Source: Peromyscus leucopus
Taxonomy: Eukaryota > Chordata > Mammalia > Rodentia > Cricetidae
Reading direction: 5' to 3'
Length of the DNA: 64,000 nucleotides
NCBI RefSeq assembly: GCF_004664715.2
Contig: NC_051072.1
Location: 41,967,142-42,031,141 of the forward strand
Translations under genes and position numbers: made by a program
Shown: positions 35,889-47,615 of the stretch, piece by piece
Layout: the number at the start of each line of letters is the position of its first letter
Position numbering within the stretch: the first letter of the stretch is position 1
Notes under the pieces: generated by a model
What the model saw: the letters and a program-made list of their open reading frames with translations, nothing else
The model's database searches: none
Told to the model about the DNA's origin: nothing

Positions 35889-36954
35889 ACATACTACTCA
35901 TACTACTTTGACTTGTAGTTTCCTCTGTTATTTGAAAACGCTTTTCCCCAAACTGCTTAGTGACTAATAATTAAGTTGCTTCTTTTTGAGAATGCTTTTT
36001 AAAACTTGAGTAGTATGGAGACAATTATACTATCCAACTTGTCTTTTTTACTGATTACAAAAATGTTTCCTTTCCACTCTACAGTTCCTCCTCCCTAGAG
36101 TCAGCTTTTCCCATTCAAAGCCAGCCTTAGTTCCTTTCTTCTCTGCACTGTAGAACTTGGAGTCTGTCTCCCCCTCCCTGGCACTTGAGGGATAGTTACT
36201 GCTGCAGAGTGATACTTCATAATATGGCACAGTCACATTGAGGTTGCCAAATACCCGTTAGGAAAATTCATAATTAATATTTTGGGAAAACATTGACATT
36301 TCTTCCTTACAGATTTTCTAGTTTTCCCAGGAGTGAGATTGATGCTTAGAGCTGATGTTAGTAGAGAAGGCGGTTTAATATAGTCTCCCTAAAAATCTTG
36401 AAATAGATTCGTGGGCAAGATCCCTGGGAAGGGAGGGCGGGATTTCTGTCTGTGTAAGCCAGTGATTTCAGCTCTGTATGAAGAAGAAATTTCAGGTTCT
36501 ACTTGGCATCTGTGATGGCTCCATGATGATTTGCTTCTCAGTGTGAGGGAATGGCCTTATTCTATCTTCATACCTTTTGTCTTTATACCTAAATCTAGGC
36601 TTTGTTTATAGACAAGGACACTAAAGATCATATGATTTGTAGCTAAATTTCTAGTGAAAATCTTGGCTCTTTTTTTCTAGTGTATACCTTACCGAATCAA
36701 ATAGGATGTAGACTGAACATTTTTAGAAGGTATTTTTTAGTTCTTACATAAAGGAATCACAATGGCATAAAATAAGATGTTCTACTCAAACAAGAATGTT
36801 ACAGAATGATTCCCATCAGTTAGGACTTGGCACATTTGGTGATTGGGTTCTCTAAAATGTGATCACATTGAATGTAGCGACACAAGCTTCTGACTGTACA
36901 AAGCAGGAAGTGGCCCAGACTGCTGACCTTAGAACTATTTACTGAATGTTTTGT

Positions 36955-37098
36955 GTTGTTTTTTAAGACAAAGTCTCACTGTGTAGCCTTGGCTGGCTTG
37001 GAACTTACTATGTAGACCAGGCTGTCCTTGAACTCATAGCAATTCACCTACCTCAGCCTCCCAAGTGTTGGGATTAAGGCATGCATCATTACACCCAC
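36955..37098 (-). repeat. B1 SINE, older
   Basis: 'ttaagacaaagtctcactgt', 'gaccaggctgtccttgaact' and 'cctcccaagtgttgggatta' in reverse-complement B1 order. Confidence 0.82.
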
Positions 37099-37827
37099 TG
37101 CATTCACTAGACATTTAAAAAGTTAATTATGCATATTAATGAAGTCAAGTTACAGGGATAATAGTATAATCCTGGAGGCACTCATAATTTATTCAACTAC
37201 TTTTAAATTCCCATAGTATAATTTAATTATACTATATGGTAGTAGATGGCTGCTTTTACTTTTTTGGAATACCAGTTATATAAGTTATGGTTTATATATA
37301 GCAAAAGTATACAATTTTGACAAATTTGCATCTTTGTACAACCTCTGCCATGCTCATGATAGAAGTTATATTTACCCAAAATGTTGCCTTTTTCTGTCCT
37401 GGAAAACTGTTGATCAAATAACCTTTCCTTTTGAGCATTTTGTAGGCATAGTTACATAGTCTGGCTTCTTGAGTCTGGCTTCTTGCTCTCCATGATGCTT
37501 TGAGAAATCATTCATGTTGCCTGGAAGTTCTTTTTCCTTGCTGAGTGTATTCTGTTGAATAATTTCCACGGGCCTACATGTGCGCTCAAGTTTATTCATT
37601 GAGTAGTTGGTGGGCATCTGTGAGTTGTTTGCAGTTTGGGACTGTTAAAGTACAACTATCATAAATATCTGTGTAGATCTTAGAACATTCGTTTGGATCT
37701 TAGGTAAATACTCAGAAGTAGGATTGCTTAACTTTATTAAAAGGTGACATATTTTCCAGTGTGAGTATTGCATTTTAAGTTCTTGTGAACAATATGTGAG
37801 ACTCTTTGTCCATCATCTTTTTCATTT

Positions 37828-38038
37828 TGGGGGGGTGTAAGTGGGGGCTTGGATCTGCGTGCACATATAGTCTAGAGACAAGCTTGGGTCTTATTCTTTA
37901 GAAGCCATCCACCTTGTTGTTTGACCTGGGGCCCCCTCCTTCTGGGCTGTGTGGGCTGCAATCCCAAGCTAGCCTGTCCTTGCCTTTCCAGTAGGCATAG
38001 AGCATGTACTGTATCAATTTAGCCATCTCCAGACCCAT
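37828..38038 (-). repeat. Diverged rodent repeat
   Basis: G-run start, 'agtaggcatagagcatgtac' and 'caatttagccatctccagacc' (tRNA-head reverse complement). Family not assigned. Confidence 0.4.
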
Positions 38039-38439
38039 AGTATTGCCACTCTTCTTAGTTTTACTTTTAAATAAAATTTATTGTGATTTCAATTTGTACT
38101 TTTGTAATGCCTAATTATATGCAACATCTTTTCAACTATCCCCTTGACATCGGAATATTTTCTTGGTAAAGTGCCTGTTTTAAAATTTTTTTCAAACCTT
38201 TCCTACTTCACAATGAAGTTGTTTGTCTGCTAACTGATTGTCACTGATTGTTCTGAATTCTTTATATGCTGGATCCAAGTTTTTGCCAAATGTTTTAACA
38301 ATATTTTCTTCCACCCTGCATCTTTTTTTGCTTTTCCCTTGACAGTGTCTTCAGAAAGGCAGAGATTTTTGTCAGCACTTCTCGGTCCCTAGTTATAAAA
38401 TTAACACAAGACAGAAAAAAAGAGCAAAATTGGTGTGGG

Positions 38440-38665
38440 GAGGAGGTGTATACAATAGGATGTATCTCTGCCTGTCATTCTCTGCTTATTCTTATGAGAC
38501 AAGCATTTAACCCCAGGGATCCTCCTGTCTCAGCCCTCAAAGCTAGGGCTCCAAACACATACACAGCTGCACCTGCCTTTTTATGTGGATGCTGGGGACT
38601 CAAATTAGGTCCTTATGCTCACATGGTAAGCCCTCTTACCCTCTGCCCCATCTCCTCAGCCTTCA
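38440..38665 (-). repeat. Rodent mid-repetitive element
   Basis: 'gggatcctcctgtctcagccc', 'atgtggatgctggggactca' and 'ttatgctcacatggtaagcc' match the family also seen at 17470 and 51045. Confidence 0.5.
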
Positions 38666-38895
38666 GTTATCTTACCTAATGCACTCACTCTTCCTGTATT
38701 TAAAGACTAGTGATCTTGCAAAAGAAAAATTGCTGACAGTATGTGCAGTTGTAAAAATATTACCGTAAAGATAGTTTGAAAGCTTTTCTTTCCTGTTTCA
38801 GTACTAAATTTACATATTCAAGATAGTATTTGGAATTTTTAAAATAGGTTATTAAAATGCTCTGATTAATCTGTTTTGTTTTTCTTTTATTCTAG

Positions 38896-38991
38896 TGTTA
38901 TCCAAGATAAATTCTGTGGAATTATAAATATCTCTGTGGAGGCCCTTCATGATGTCATGACAGAAGACCCCGAAACAAGAACTTACAAAGA
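38896..38991 (+). CDS. IPO11: IPO11 internal coding exon (window exon 4)
   Basis: Fourth IPO11 exon, 96 nt. It supplies the T completing the Ser codon, then 31 codons beginning VIQDKFCGIINISVEALHD and including MTEDPETRTYK, then GA of a split Asp codon. The acceptor is tattctag. The donor is GTAGGT: the genomic bases read AAA GAG TAG GTA, so an annotator could misplace the end, but the phase and the following exon (T TGT ATG) show that the exon stops after GA. The product matches importin-11 C-terminal HEAT sequence. It sits in phase 1 relative to the next exon. Confidence 0.94.
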
Positions 38992-39947
38992 GTAGGTATA
39001 TCATTTAATGAGTCATACTTAAATTTGGGGAATTAAATACATGCTGCCTGATGAGTTTTAATTCACAATATGAAAAGTATAATTTTGTTTTTATACAGTT
39101 TTTATTTAGTTTGTTTCTTTAGACAACGTGTCATGGGTCCCCAATTGACCACGAACTTGCATAGTCAAAAATGAAGTTGAACTTCTGATCTTCCTATCTT
39201 TCACTTCCCAAGTCTATAATTGTGTTCCTCCCCCATACCCACTTTATATGTTACTGTTATTGGGGTTGTATGTGTTGATGAGCATGCTGTGAACTGAGCT
39301 ATATCAACAGCACTACACAGTGTTTTCTTCATTATTTTGCTTACAATATTTATTTGATTTTTAAAGCCTAGCTTTATTATGATATTCCAAATTGAGCCTC
39401 TTTGATATAATAATCATCATTTTGTGACTTGGTAATAATTTGTTTTTTAAATTGAGCTTTTGACAGTTAATGGCTGCTGGAGGTGATGGCATTATTTTTC
39501 TATAGGAGTGTAGCCACTGGGAAGTTGCCTGTGATCTAGTAAATGCCCACACATGTGCAAGCAACCCCACTTAATCCCCCTTAAAAGACATGAGAAATAG
39601 GAAGGGGAAAAGGGTTCCAAGGGAGTGGGAAGGGGTTGGAGAAGGGAATAGGCATAAATATGATCAAAATGCATTATATACATATATAAAATATCCAGAG
39701 AAGAAATTTAAAATATTATAAATAAATAAGTTCCAAATATGATCTGGCATAAATTTCTTTGTAAGGATCTTTTGAATACGTTCCCCCTTTCAAGCAAATA
39801 ATGAGGAAAATGGGATGAGTTGTTTTGTATTTTTGTGATTAAAACATCTTAAAATGATACCTTTTGGGTACCTTCGTGCCTTTCAAGTGATTGACTAGTT
39901 TCAAAAGGTAATAGTTAAAATTATGTTCTTTTGGTGACTAGTTAGGC

Positions 39948-40266
39948 TGTGGAAGACCAGCTTCCACATTTATTTACTCCGGGGACACTTGAGGAGTTGA
40001 GGGATAAAAGACTTAGAAATATAGAGGAAAGAAACAGAAACACAAGATAGCCTCGGGTGGGCCTGGATCCTTATCCACCAGCCCAGAGCTTTATTCAAAG
40101 GGGCTTTTTATAACAATGCCAAGGGGAGGGGCAAAAAACCTCCCTGTTGTAGATACAGCCAAGTGTAGACCCTTACAGACACCTTATATCCAGGCCTGTG
40201 GTCCAATCATCTTCTTATACAGTCCTGTTGGGTAAAGCCACTAGGAAACCTTGGTGGGCTCCAACA
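39948..40266 (-). mobile_element. ERV2-like solo LTR (candidate)
   Basis: A compact GC-richer block that starts tgtggaagaccagcttccac and ends tgggctccaaca, with TG…CA ends on both strands and 'ctttattcaaaggggctttt' near the expected TATA/polyA position on the minus strand. The boundaries are tentative and no clear target duplication is seen. Confidence 0.5.
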
Positions 40267-40305
40267 TTAGTCAAAATACATTGTTAAAAATACTGAAGGG
40301 TAGCC

Positions 40306-40433
40306 AAGCTTAGTGGCATTTGCTTTTAATCTCAGTAGGTGGATCTCTGAGTTCAAGACCAGCCTGGTTTACAGAGTCCTAGTCCAGCCAGGTCTATATA
40401 ATGAGACCCTGTCTCAAAAACACAAACAAACAA
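40306..40433 (+). repeat. Old B1-related SINE
   Basis: 'cttagtggcatttgctttta', 'gttcaagaccagcctggttt' and 'atgagaccctgtctcaaaaa', with the 'ggaggcagag' block lost. Confidence 0.7.
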
Positions 40434-40443
40434 GAGTACTGAT

Positions 40444-40668
40444 GGGGCTGGAAAAATGACTCCGCAGCTAAACATCACATCCTGCTTTTACAGAGTTACC
40501 CAGGTTCAGTTCCCAGCACCCACATAACTGTTCACAACCGTCTATAACTCCAGTTCCAGGGGATCTGACACCCTCTTTTGACTTTTAAGGACATCACGCA
40601 TAAATGTGGTGCACATATGTACCTGCAGGCAAACTCTCATGCATAACAAAATGAAAATAAATCTGAAG
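40444..40668 (+). repeat. B3 SINE
   Basis: 'ggggctggaaaaatgactcc', 'ggttcagttcccagcaccca' and 'tctgacaccctcttttgac' through an A-rich end. Confidence 0.88.
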
Positions 40669-40726
40669 AATACTGATAATCTTATTTATACATATATCAA
40701 CTTGAATTTTTAAAATTAATTATATC

Positions 40727-40890
40727 AGCCGGGCGGTGGTGGCGCACGCCTTTAATCCCAGCACTCGGGAGGCAGAGCCAGGCGGATCTCTGTGAGTTCG
40801 AGGCCAGCCTGGGCTACCAAGTGAGTTCCAGGAAAGGCACAAAGCTATGCAGAGAAACCCTGTCTCGAAAAACCAAAAAAAAAAAAAAAA
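40727..40890 (+). repeat. B1 SINE (cricetid type), recent
   Basis: Complete B1 with a long A-tail. Perfect duplication 'aaaattaattatatc' on both sides. Confidence 0.97.
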
Positions 40891-41364
40891 AAAATTAATT
40901 ATATCTTCCTGTGGGTAGCATTTATTATACCTTCTTCTTACTATTATATAAATAGATATTTACCTGTAATGTTTAGCAAGGTTTCATGAGATTGTATGCT
41001 GCTTGACATATTAATGGAAAGAATCTGTTTTCTTTGCTCTTTACAAAACCATTTGTAACTAATGGGAAAGATTGCCATTTGAGTCCTGTTTTGTTGAAAA
41101 CACCACAAGCAGATACGTGTGGATCTTATTAAACATAAAAATATCTGACATGTTATTTACTTTTGAAGAATTATTATGAAATAGAAATATCCAGCTTTTT
41201 GTGACTACAGAAGTAACCACTTATGCATGTAGGGCATGGGCCTTTAAAGTTAACAGGAATTGTTCACAATAAGGCTTTAACAGGACCATAAATAGTATTT
41301 TTATACAGTGTATGACACAATTTACAAGTGATGGTAAAGTATTCAGGGTATGTTCAGATAGCCC

Positions 41365-41540
41365 TTGCTCAGTTTATTTTATATGAATATTATATATATG
41401 TATACTTACATACATATACATATACGAAATGAAAACAAGAAATATATAAGAAGACCAGAAAGTTCTTGTCCAGTTTATCTTATATAAGTCTATAGTATAA
41501 GAAAACAAGAAGTAATATATAAGAAGACAAGAAAGTTCTT
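41365..41540. repeat. Local tandem duplication, AT-rich
   Basis: 'cagtttatcttatataag', 'gaaaacaagaa', 'atatataagaagac' and 'agaaagttctt' recur in the same order about 75-95 nt apart, with an extra AT/TATA tract in the first copy. Confidence 0.7.
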
Positions 41541-42480
41541 ATTCCTTATGCCAAATTCAACATAAACAAAAACAAAAACCCAACTTTGGCTTTAGAAGGA
41601 AACAGCCCAGTTGGGAGCTGTGCAAGCTTACCAACCCGAGCTGAGTTCCCGGAACCCACAGTAGAAATGAGAAAGTGAAGTACAGAATGAAATCCAAACA
41701 GAGGGAATCTAGACGTGAGGGCTGGTGTTCCCAGGAGCCAGAGCCCATCACTCACTGCAGCTTCCCTTCCCCAGAACTACTAGGTGGAGGCTTTTACCTG
41801 GGGTTATATAGGAACATAATGGAAACACAAGTTACCCCGCTTGTGTGAGTTTGGCCTCTTAGTGTGCTTGCAGAGTCTGTGGTAAGTCCTCCTACTCTGT
41901 AATCTGTGCCCGTGGACTTCCAGAAAAGTTCAGATGAAAAGCATCCAACAGTCACTTTAGTGGCTGACTTACTTTCCAGCTTTCCTTTTATGTTTATTTG
42001 AATAGTTCATTGAAAGGAAGCTCATCTTTCTGGTTCCATTGACATTTCAATTATAATACCACTTGAGAATGAATTAGAACAAAAGAAGAAAACGGCTTTC
42101 TTCACCTATGCAAGTCATGTACATATTAGGGTTCTCTACAGAAACAGAAACAGTAAACAGAACTGTAAAAATATTTTAAGAAATTGGCTCATCTGATTAC
42201 AGAGGTTGAGGCATCTCTGGTTTATAGTGACAAGCTAGAGACTTAAGAGACCTAGTAGTTTTGAGTTCTAGTCCATCCAGGTTTAAAAGCAGAAAAAAAT
42301 CTAAGTCCTAACTTAAAAGCAGGTAGAGCATGAATTCTTTGGCTTAACATTTTTCTGCGTGTTTGCTGTGTTGGCAGAAGCCCAACCATGTAGAGGGGAC
42401 GTTTGCTTTGACCAGCTCATGATTCAGAAACTGATCTCATCTAGAAACAGCTTCACTGCACACCTAAAATATTTAATCAG

Positions 42481-43975
42481 ACTCATGTGTTTTGAATACT
42501 TGTCCCCAGTTGGTGGAACTCTTTGGGAAGGATCAGAAGGTGTGGTCTTGTTGAAGGAGGTCTGTGACCAGGGATGGGCTTTGAGGCTTCCAAAGCCCAT
42601 GCCAGGCCCAATCGGGCTCTGCCTTGTGCTTGTGGATTAGGATGTAAGTGCTTACTTAGCTCTGCTCTGGCACCATGCCTGCCTGCCTGCTGCCATGCTC
42701 CCTGCCATAGTAGTCGTGGACTCTAGCCCTTCACACCTCAAACCCCAAATTAAGTGTTTTCTTTCACAAATTGCCTTGGTCATGACAAAACACAAAGTAA
42801 GAAATTGGTACCAGGGAGTGGACTACTGTTATGATAGACCTGATCATGCTGAATTTTTGGAGGAATGTGGAGGACTTTGGAAATTTGGCCCTGGAAAGCG
42901 GTTTAACACCGTAAGTGGAGTTTTACAGACTAACACGGGTAGGATCTTGGGAAGACGAGTGCTGAGAGCAATGTGAACTATGGAAGCTCAGCTCAAAAAA
43001 GTTTCAGAGGGGAACAATATTAGAAACTAAGCTAAAGACCATTCTTGTGATATTTTGGCAAAGAATGTGGTTGCTTTTTTCCCTTATAAAAATCTACCTG
43101 AGGCTAAATGGAAAAGCTTGGACAAATGTAGTTGGCAGAGGAAATTTCAGTTGACTCTATCACGTGGTTATTACTATTCACTCTTATGCAGGTCTACAAT
43201 GAAGAAGAGCAAGCAGGGGGAAAAAGAGTTTGAGGAGGAAAGATGTTTTTTAAAATGATATGTGGCATTGGTTACTGTGCGGAAAGGTCATGAGGCATGA
43301 CAAAACCCAATATCAGTATCAGAGCTTTATCAGGAGGCAAGGGGGGTGCAAAAGAGCCAGGCCTGGTGGAAAGCATGTGCAGAGAGCAGAGAGAGGGAGC
43401 GAGATAGAGATGGGGGGCAGAGAGAACAGAAAAAAAGAGAGGGGGGTCTGTTTCTGGCTCTTTAAGGCGGGCTTACTGAGCTACGCCACTGCATGCGCAG
43501 ATTGCGTGACCAAAGAGCACCAGGAAATTTAATGTTTGAGCCAAGGCTTGTGTTGAAAGACTTTGCTCAAAATAGAATAGAAGTGGTGGTGCCCTCAGGA
43601 CAAGATCTCACTCAGCTAAGCTTCCAATTTATAAAAAGAGGTATTTAAGGAATTATCTGTTGCTAAAAAGCAGCAACAAATCAAACCTTACGCAAATTAA
43701 TTCAAGGAGGGGTCAGGCTGTATTCCAAGTTTGGCAGTGTATGCCCTGTGGTTCTGGCTTTAGAGTCTTGAAGGATAGAAAAATACCTTAAGACATGACG
43801 TGATCAGGTTTATAATGAGATTAATATGACCTGTAGAAATTGAGCCAGAGGCAGAAAAACAACTTAGGTAGCTGTTACAAGTAAATTATGCTGTCTTGGC
43901 GAGCAATACTGAGCTGAATTTGAGGTGAACTTTGGAGGAGGGTGGCAGGAGCAGTTGAGGAGGGCCAGCAGGTAT
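42481..43975 (+). mobile_element. MaLR-like element: LTR plus internal region, interrupted
   Basis: The LTR (about 42481-42803) matches those at 29911 and 30233. Immediately after it comes ttggtaccagggagtgg (42805-42821), which looks like the Leu-tRNA primer-binding site of ERVL/MaLR elements. Non-coding internal sequence follows to about 43260 and resumes at about 43511 after a foreign block. No 3' LTR was recognised. Old, gene-less retroviral relic. Confidence 0.65.
43261..43510 (-). mobile_element. Purine-rich insert in MaLR internal region (LTR-like)
   Basis: About 250 nt rich in AGAG and GC, with 'gccaggcctggtggaaagca' and 'actgcatgcgcagattgcg'. Its base composition is unlike both flanks and it interrupts the MaLR internal sequence. 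It resembles an ERV2-type LTR piece; family and strand are uncertain. Confidence 0.35.
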
Positions 43976-44176
43976 TTATAATTGGATGGTATGCACATTA
44001 TTGTTTTAGTTGCTGTTTCTAGCCTCTTTTTATCTCTGTGGCTTAATATAGTCTAATGACATTTGTTTAGGCCTTTTAAGATTTCAGTATATTTGTTTGG
44101 AGAAATGGCAGTGAGTTCATATGTGTTCTTCTAATGATCCCATATTTTATTTTGTCTATTAAAAAGTTCATATTCT

Positions 44177-44342
44177 GGGCCGGGCGGTGGTGGCGCACGC
44201 CTTTAATCCCAGCACTCAGGAGGCAGAGCCAGGCAGATCTCTGTGAGTTCGAGGCCAGCCTGGTCTCCAAAGTGAGTTCCAGGAAAGGCTCAAAGCTACA
44301 CAGAGAAACCCTGTCTCGAAAAACAAAAAAACAAAACAAAAA
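44177..44342 (+). repeat. B1 SINE (cricetid type), recent
   Basis: Complete B1. Perfect 16 bp duplication aaaaagttcatattct (44161-44176 and 44343-44358). Confidence 0.97.
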
Positions 44343-45371
44343 AAAAAGTTCATATTCTAAGGTAAATGAATACTTAATGGTTGTCTAAAATTAATATAAC
44401 AACATTGCTTGAGAATGTTCAGGAAATAGATCCCTTCAGGAGAGTTTCATCTTGAGAGTTGATGAATCTGCATCTGTTTGTTGCTTATTTTTCAGTTAGA
44501 GTTTCTTCATCAAACCAGAGCAGCATGTTAGTGAGACTAGAGACTTGTGTGTTGATAATCTGTGTAGCGTGGTTTCTTTTTCCTTTTTTATGTAATATTT
44601 TGTTTTCAGAAACACTGGGAAGAGAAATTGATAATCTCTTGACAAAGTTTGGGAAGTAAAAAGGAAGAGAATTTAATTAGCATTTTAGGAAGCAGTGAAC
44701 TTGATTAGAAAAGACTCATAAATTTTTTATAGCTGTAGAGTACAAAACACAGCTATAAAGGAAGTAGTCATATTTGAAACAAGTAAAATTTAGACTTTTG
44801 TAATGATTTTTTCTTCATTTGATTCAATGGACTCACCAGATGGCCTTTCAGAGGGGAAGAGAGTGGAAACTACATACATAACAGCAACATCAAAAATGAT
44901 GAGCAACAAACCATTTCTGGTCCTGCAGTTACCACTGTCTGCTGTCCTAACTTCTGTCTTTAGTCTTCCTGGGAGGTCTCTCTCCAGCGTCCCCTGCTCA
45001 GCCGTGTCCTTCTACTTCATAAAATCAAAAGCCCATGTTGAACAGATGAAGTTTTTGGACGATATTTTATGCTGACCCTTACTACTTTGCACAGCTTGTT
45101 CTTGTGTGGCTTTTCCATGGATTGACCACCAAACCCTAGATATGCCATAGGCTTCTATACTTGTGGGTTGACTCGAAATCTCATATCTTGGTGTGTGTCA
45201 TATCCTTGGCTTTGGCCTGTTTGAGAAGACCTGCCTCTAGAATTCCTTTTGCCTCTTTTCTCTGCTCCTCCTTGGCATATCCTCTGCATTGCTAATGCAC
45301 TACATTCACTTAGTTAACTTTTATTCGGACCATAAGAGGATTTGAGACAATGCATAAGAAAAAGGGATTTT

Positions 45372-45649
45372 ATATGTTGTTACTATTAGTTAATAAATCA
45401 GCTGCTTTGGCCTATGGCAAGGCAGCTTAGAGGCAAGAGGGAAACCCAAGGAGGGAGACAGGAAAGAGAAAGGTGGAGTCTGAGAGAGACGCCAGACTGC
45501 CATCCTGGGAGCAACATGTAATGGGATGCAGGTAAAACCATGGAACACGTGGCAATACATAGATTAATAGTTATGGGTTGAGTTAAACTCTAAGAGCTAG
45601 CTAGCAAGAAGCCTGCCATAGGCCATACAGTTTGTGATTAAAAAAAAAA
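45372..45649 (+). mobile_element. Polyadenylated retroposed copy of LTR-like repeat
   Basis: A block of about 278 nt ends in an A-run and is flanked by a perfect 16 bp duplication aagaaaaagggatttt (45356-45371, 45650-45665). Its interior ('agaagcctgccataggccat', 'acagtttgtgatta') matches the LTR-like element at 53366 in reverse. The long duplication plus poly-A points to L1-type target-primed insertion, not integrase. Confidence 0.7.
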
Positions 45650-45685
45650 AAGAAAAAGGGATTTTTAAATAGCAAAGCTTAATGA

Positions 45686-45710
45686 TGTGTGTGTGTGTGT
45701 GTGTGTGTGT
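45686..45710. repeat. (TG)n microsatellite
   Basis: About twelve TG units. Confidence 0.9.
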
Positions 45711-46483
45711 CACGTGGATGAAAGACTTAGCTGTGAGCTGAATGTCAGTGCAAAAAGAAGCCCTTGCTGCATGCTGTTGTTTTCAAGTAGAGAGGAATAG
45801 GTTTACTAGGAGAAGGAAATGGTTTTGTTTTCTTACATTTTTCATAAGGTATTTATATAAGGAACTGTAATAGAACTTAAACCTTAACAAGGTCTTGGCT
45901 CTCTCTGACAGCAGTATGCTCATAGGCAAGAAGCTCCAGCATTAGTTAAGGTGACCTTACCAACAGCATCATAGATCCAGGTTCTCTCCACTTTGTCTCT
46001 CAGCATGTTTAATCTTCAGGCTACAGTAGCTCCAGAAGTTAAATGACAGTACTAGTGGCCGATACTCTCCTCTCCATGTCCTTTTTAAAGATTGAAGTGA
46101 ACCTTTGCTAGAAACCATTTCAAAGATTTTTGTCCCTTTTATCTAATTGACCAGAATTCCATAAACATGCCCCTCTTATGAGCCATCATTGACTAGGGGA
46201 ATAGGATTGTCATGATTTTTTTGTTGAGCACTGACTCTGGGGCTGGAACTTGCCATTTCAGAAGTTCATGATGGCATGGAAGCAGAGTGAAGCCGGACAG
46301 ATTCAGGTTCTGTAAGAAGGATAAAACATAAAGGTGGTGCTCAGTGGTTGAACTCGCATGCTTGCCCCTCTGAGTTATATCTCCAGTCCAGCAACAAAAT
46401 TAAATGAAAAGGAGAAGGGTGGTTATGTGACATGACCATTAATAATGCTTCCAGTTCAGTCTTACATAAGGTAATTTGTGCTG

Positions 46484-46762
46484 TTAGTTTTTTGTGAACT
46501 TGACACAGCTAGGGTCATCAGGGAAGCAGGAACTTCAGTTGAGAAAATGCTTCCATCAGATTTCCCTGCAGGCAATCTGTGTGGCATTTTCTTAATTAAT
46601 GTTTAATATAGAAGGGCCCAGACCACTGGGGCTAGTGCCACCTCTCGGCACATGGTTCTGGGTTGTTCAGCAGGCCAAGCAAGCCATGAGAAGAAAGATA
46701 GTAAGTATCACCCTTTTAGGGCCTCTGCTTCAGCTCTAGTCCAGATTCCTGCCTTGAATTCA
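46484..46762 (+). repeat. Rodent LTR/MER-like repeat
   Basis: 'tgtgaacttgacacagctagg', 'ttgagaaaatgcttccatca' and 'gggcccagaccactgggg' match a very common rodent repeat whose family name I cannot fix from memory. Confidence 0.5.
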
Positions 46763-46879
46763 AGGCTATTTTCTTTAGACTGTTTCCCTAGGTTAAATCT
46801 GAAGCATCTAAATTTGTTACTCTGAGGTATGGAAAAGTTCATTTAGGCTAGGAAAAGTTAAAGGGACACTCAAAGAATG

Positions 46880-47346
46880 TGTTAGGGTCCTGGAGAAGTC
46901 CCAAAAAGACCACCATCCATGTTTGCAATCAACAAGAGTGTTTATTATCTCAAGAAGGTACCAGCATGCTAGGGCCATACATCCAACACAAAGGCAAAAA
47001 TGGCGGCCCGAGAGAAGCTTCCAGGCTCTTTTATACACAACTAAAGGAATTCTAAAAGCAGCGTTATCATTCTACCTAGTGGCAGTCACATTAGTACATT
47101 TCTAATTGGTTAGGATTTGCAGGTGTGGGCTAAGGCTATAGCTTTTCCATTCTTGGGCAAGTCTGGACAGGTCCCAGGCCTTGTCCTTATTTGGTTATTG
47201 CCTTGAGGTACCTGGGGAGGCAAGGGGAGTTGGCCCAGGTCTAAGAGCAGTTCTCCTCATCCTCACTGTCAGGGGTATTAGTGATTGATTGCCCTTTGTT
47301 TGTGACCTGAGACCTCGTTCTTGACCCAGTTATCAGGGGCCTGTCA
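46880..47346 (-). mobile_element. Class I ERV 3' LTR remnant
   Basis: 467 nt with TG/CA ends (tgttagggtcctgg … aggggcctgtca), next to envelope-like sequence on its right. On the minus strand the order is envelope remnant then LTR, as expected for the 3' end of a provirus. The matching 5' LTR is absent. Confidence 0.6.
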
Positions 47347-47609
47347 TTTGCCTGGACCTCTCATTCCCCATCATCTCAAATCCTGGAAATATTTCTTCCA
47401 GGTTTACGGGTTTATAGTGTTGCTTTAAAACCATCAGTTGGACCGGGGAGATCCATGCCTTATGAACCTGATTAAGGCGTTAATGATACAAGGTCCACAA
47501 GTCAGGGCTAAAAGAAGAATAATGAGGGGACCAGCTAAAGCTGATAAGAGGGTGGTTAACCAGGGTGACCAATTGAATAAAGATTCATAAAGTTAGGGAA
47601 TATAGTATA
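47347..47609 (-). mobile_element. Class I ERV envelope-tail remnant (non-functional)
   Basis: Reading the minus strand, a short stretch resembles the membrane-spanning and tail end of a gammaretroviral-type envelope (a long hydrophobic run followed by a Cys-Gly-Pro-Cys-like turn). It is broken: only the extreme 3' part of the gene is present, and the solo LTR at 47616 cuts it off from upstream sequence. Not capable of making an envelope protein. Confidence 0.5.
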
Positions 47610-47615
47610 ATTTCC

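Larger units (their letters stand above)
12902..38895 (+). other. IPO11: Large IPO11 intron hosting LRRC70
   Basis: Phase-2 intron of about 26 kb with gtaagg and ttctag ends. It contains the nested same-strand LRRC70 pseudogene (19406-21209), the same arrangement I recall in human, plus many SINEs, two adjacent MaLR-like LTRs and microsatellites. Longer gaps without a recognised element include 13620-14450, 15320-16150, 18600-19400, 21210-21820, 21940-23120, 24460-25420, 25700-26470, 27670-28210, 31160-32750, 32900-33750 and 38670-38890; they appear as unique or unrecognisable AT-rich intron. Confidence 0.9.

Noticed and set aside
42359..43532. Series of short plus-strand frames
   Set aside because: They fall in the MaLR-like LTR, its non-coding internal region and the inserted block; no retroviral domain is recognisable.
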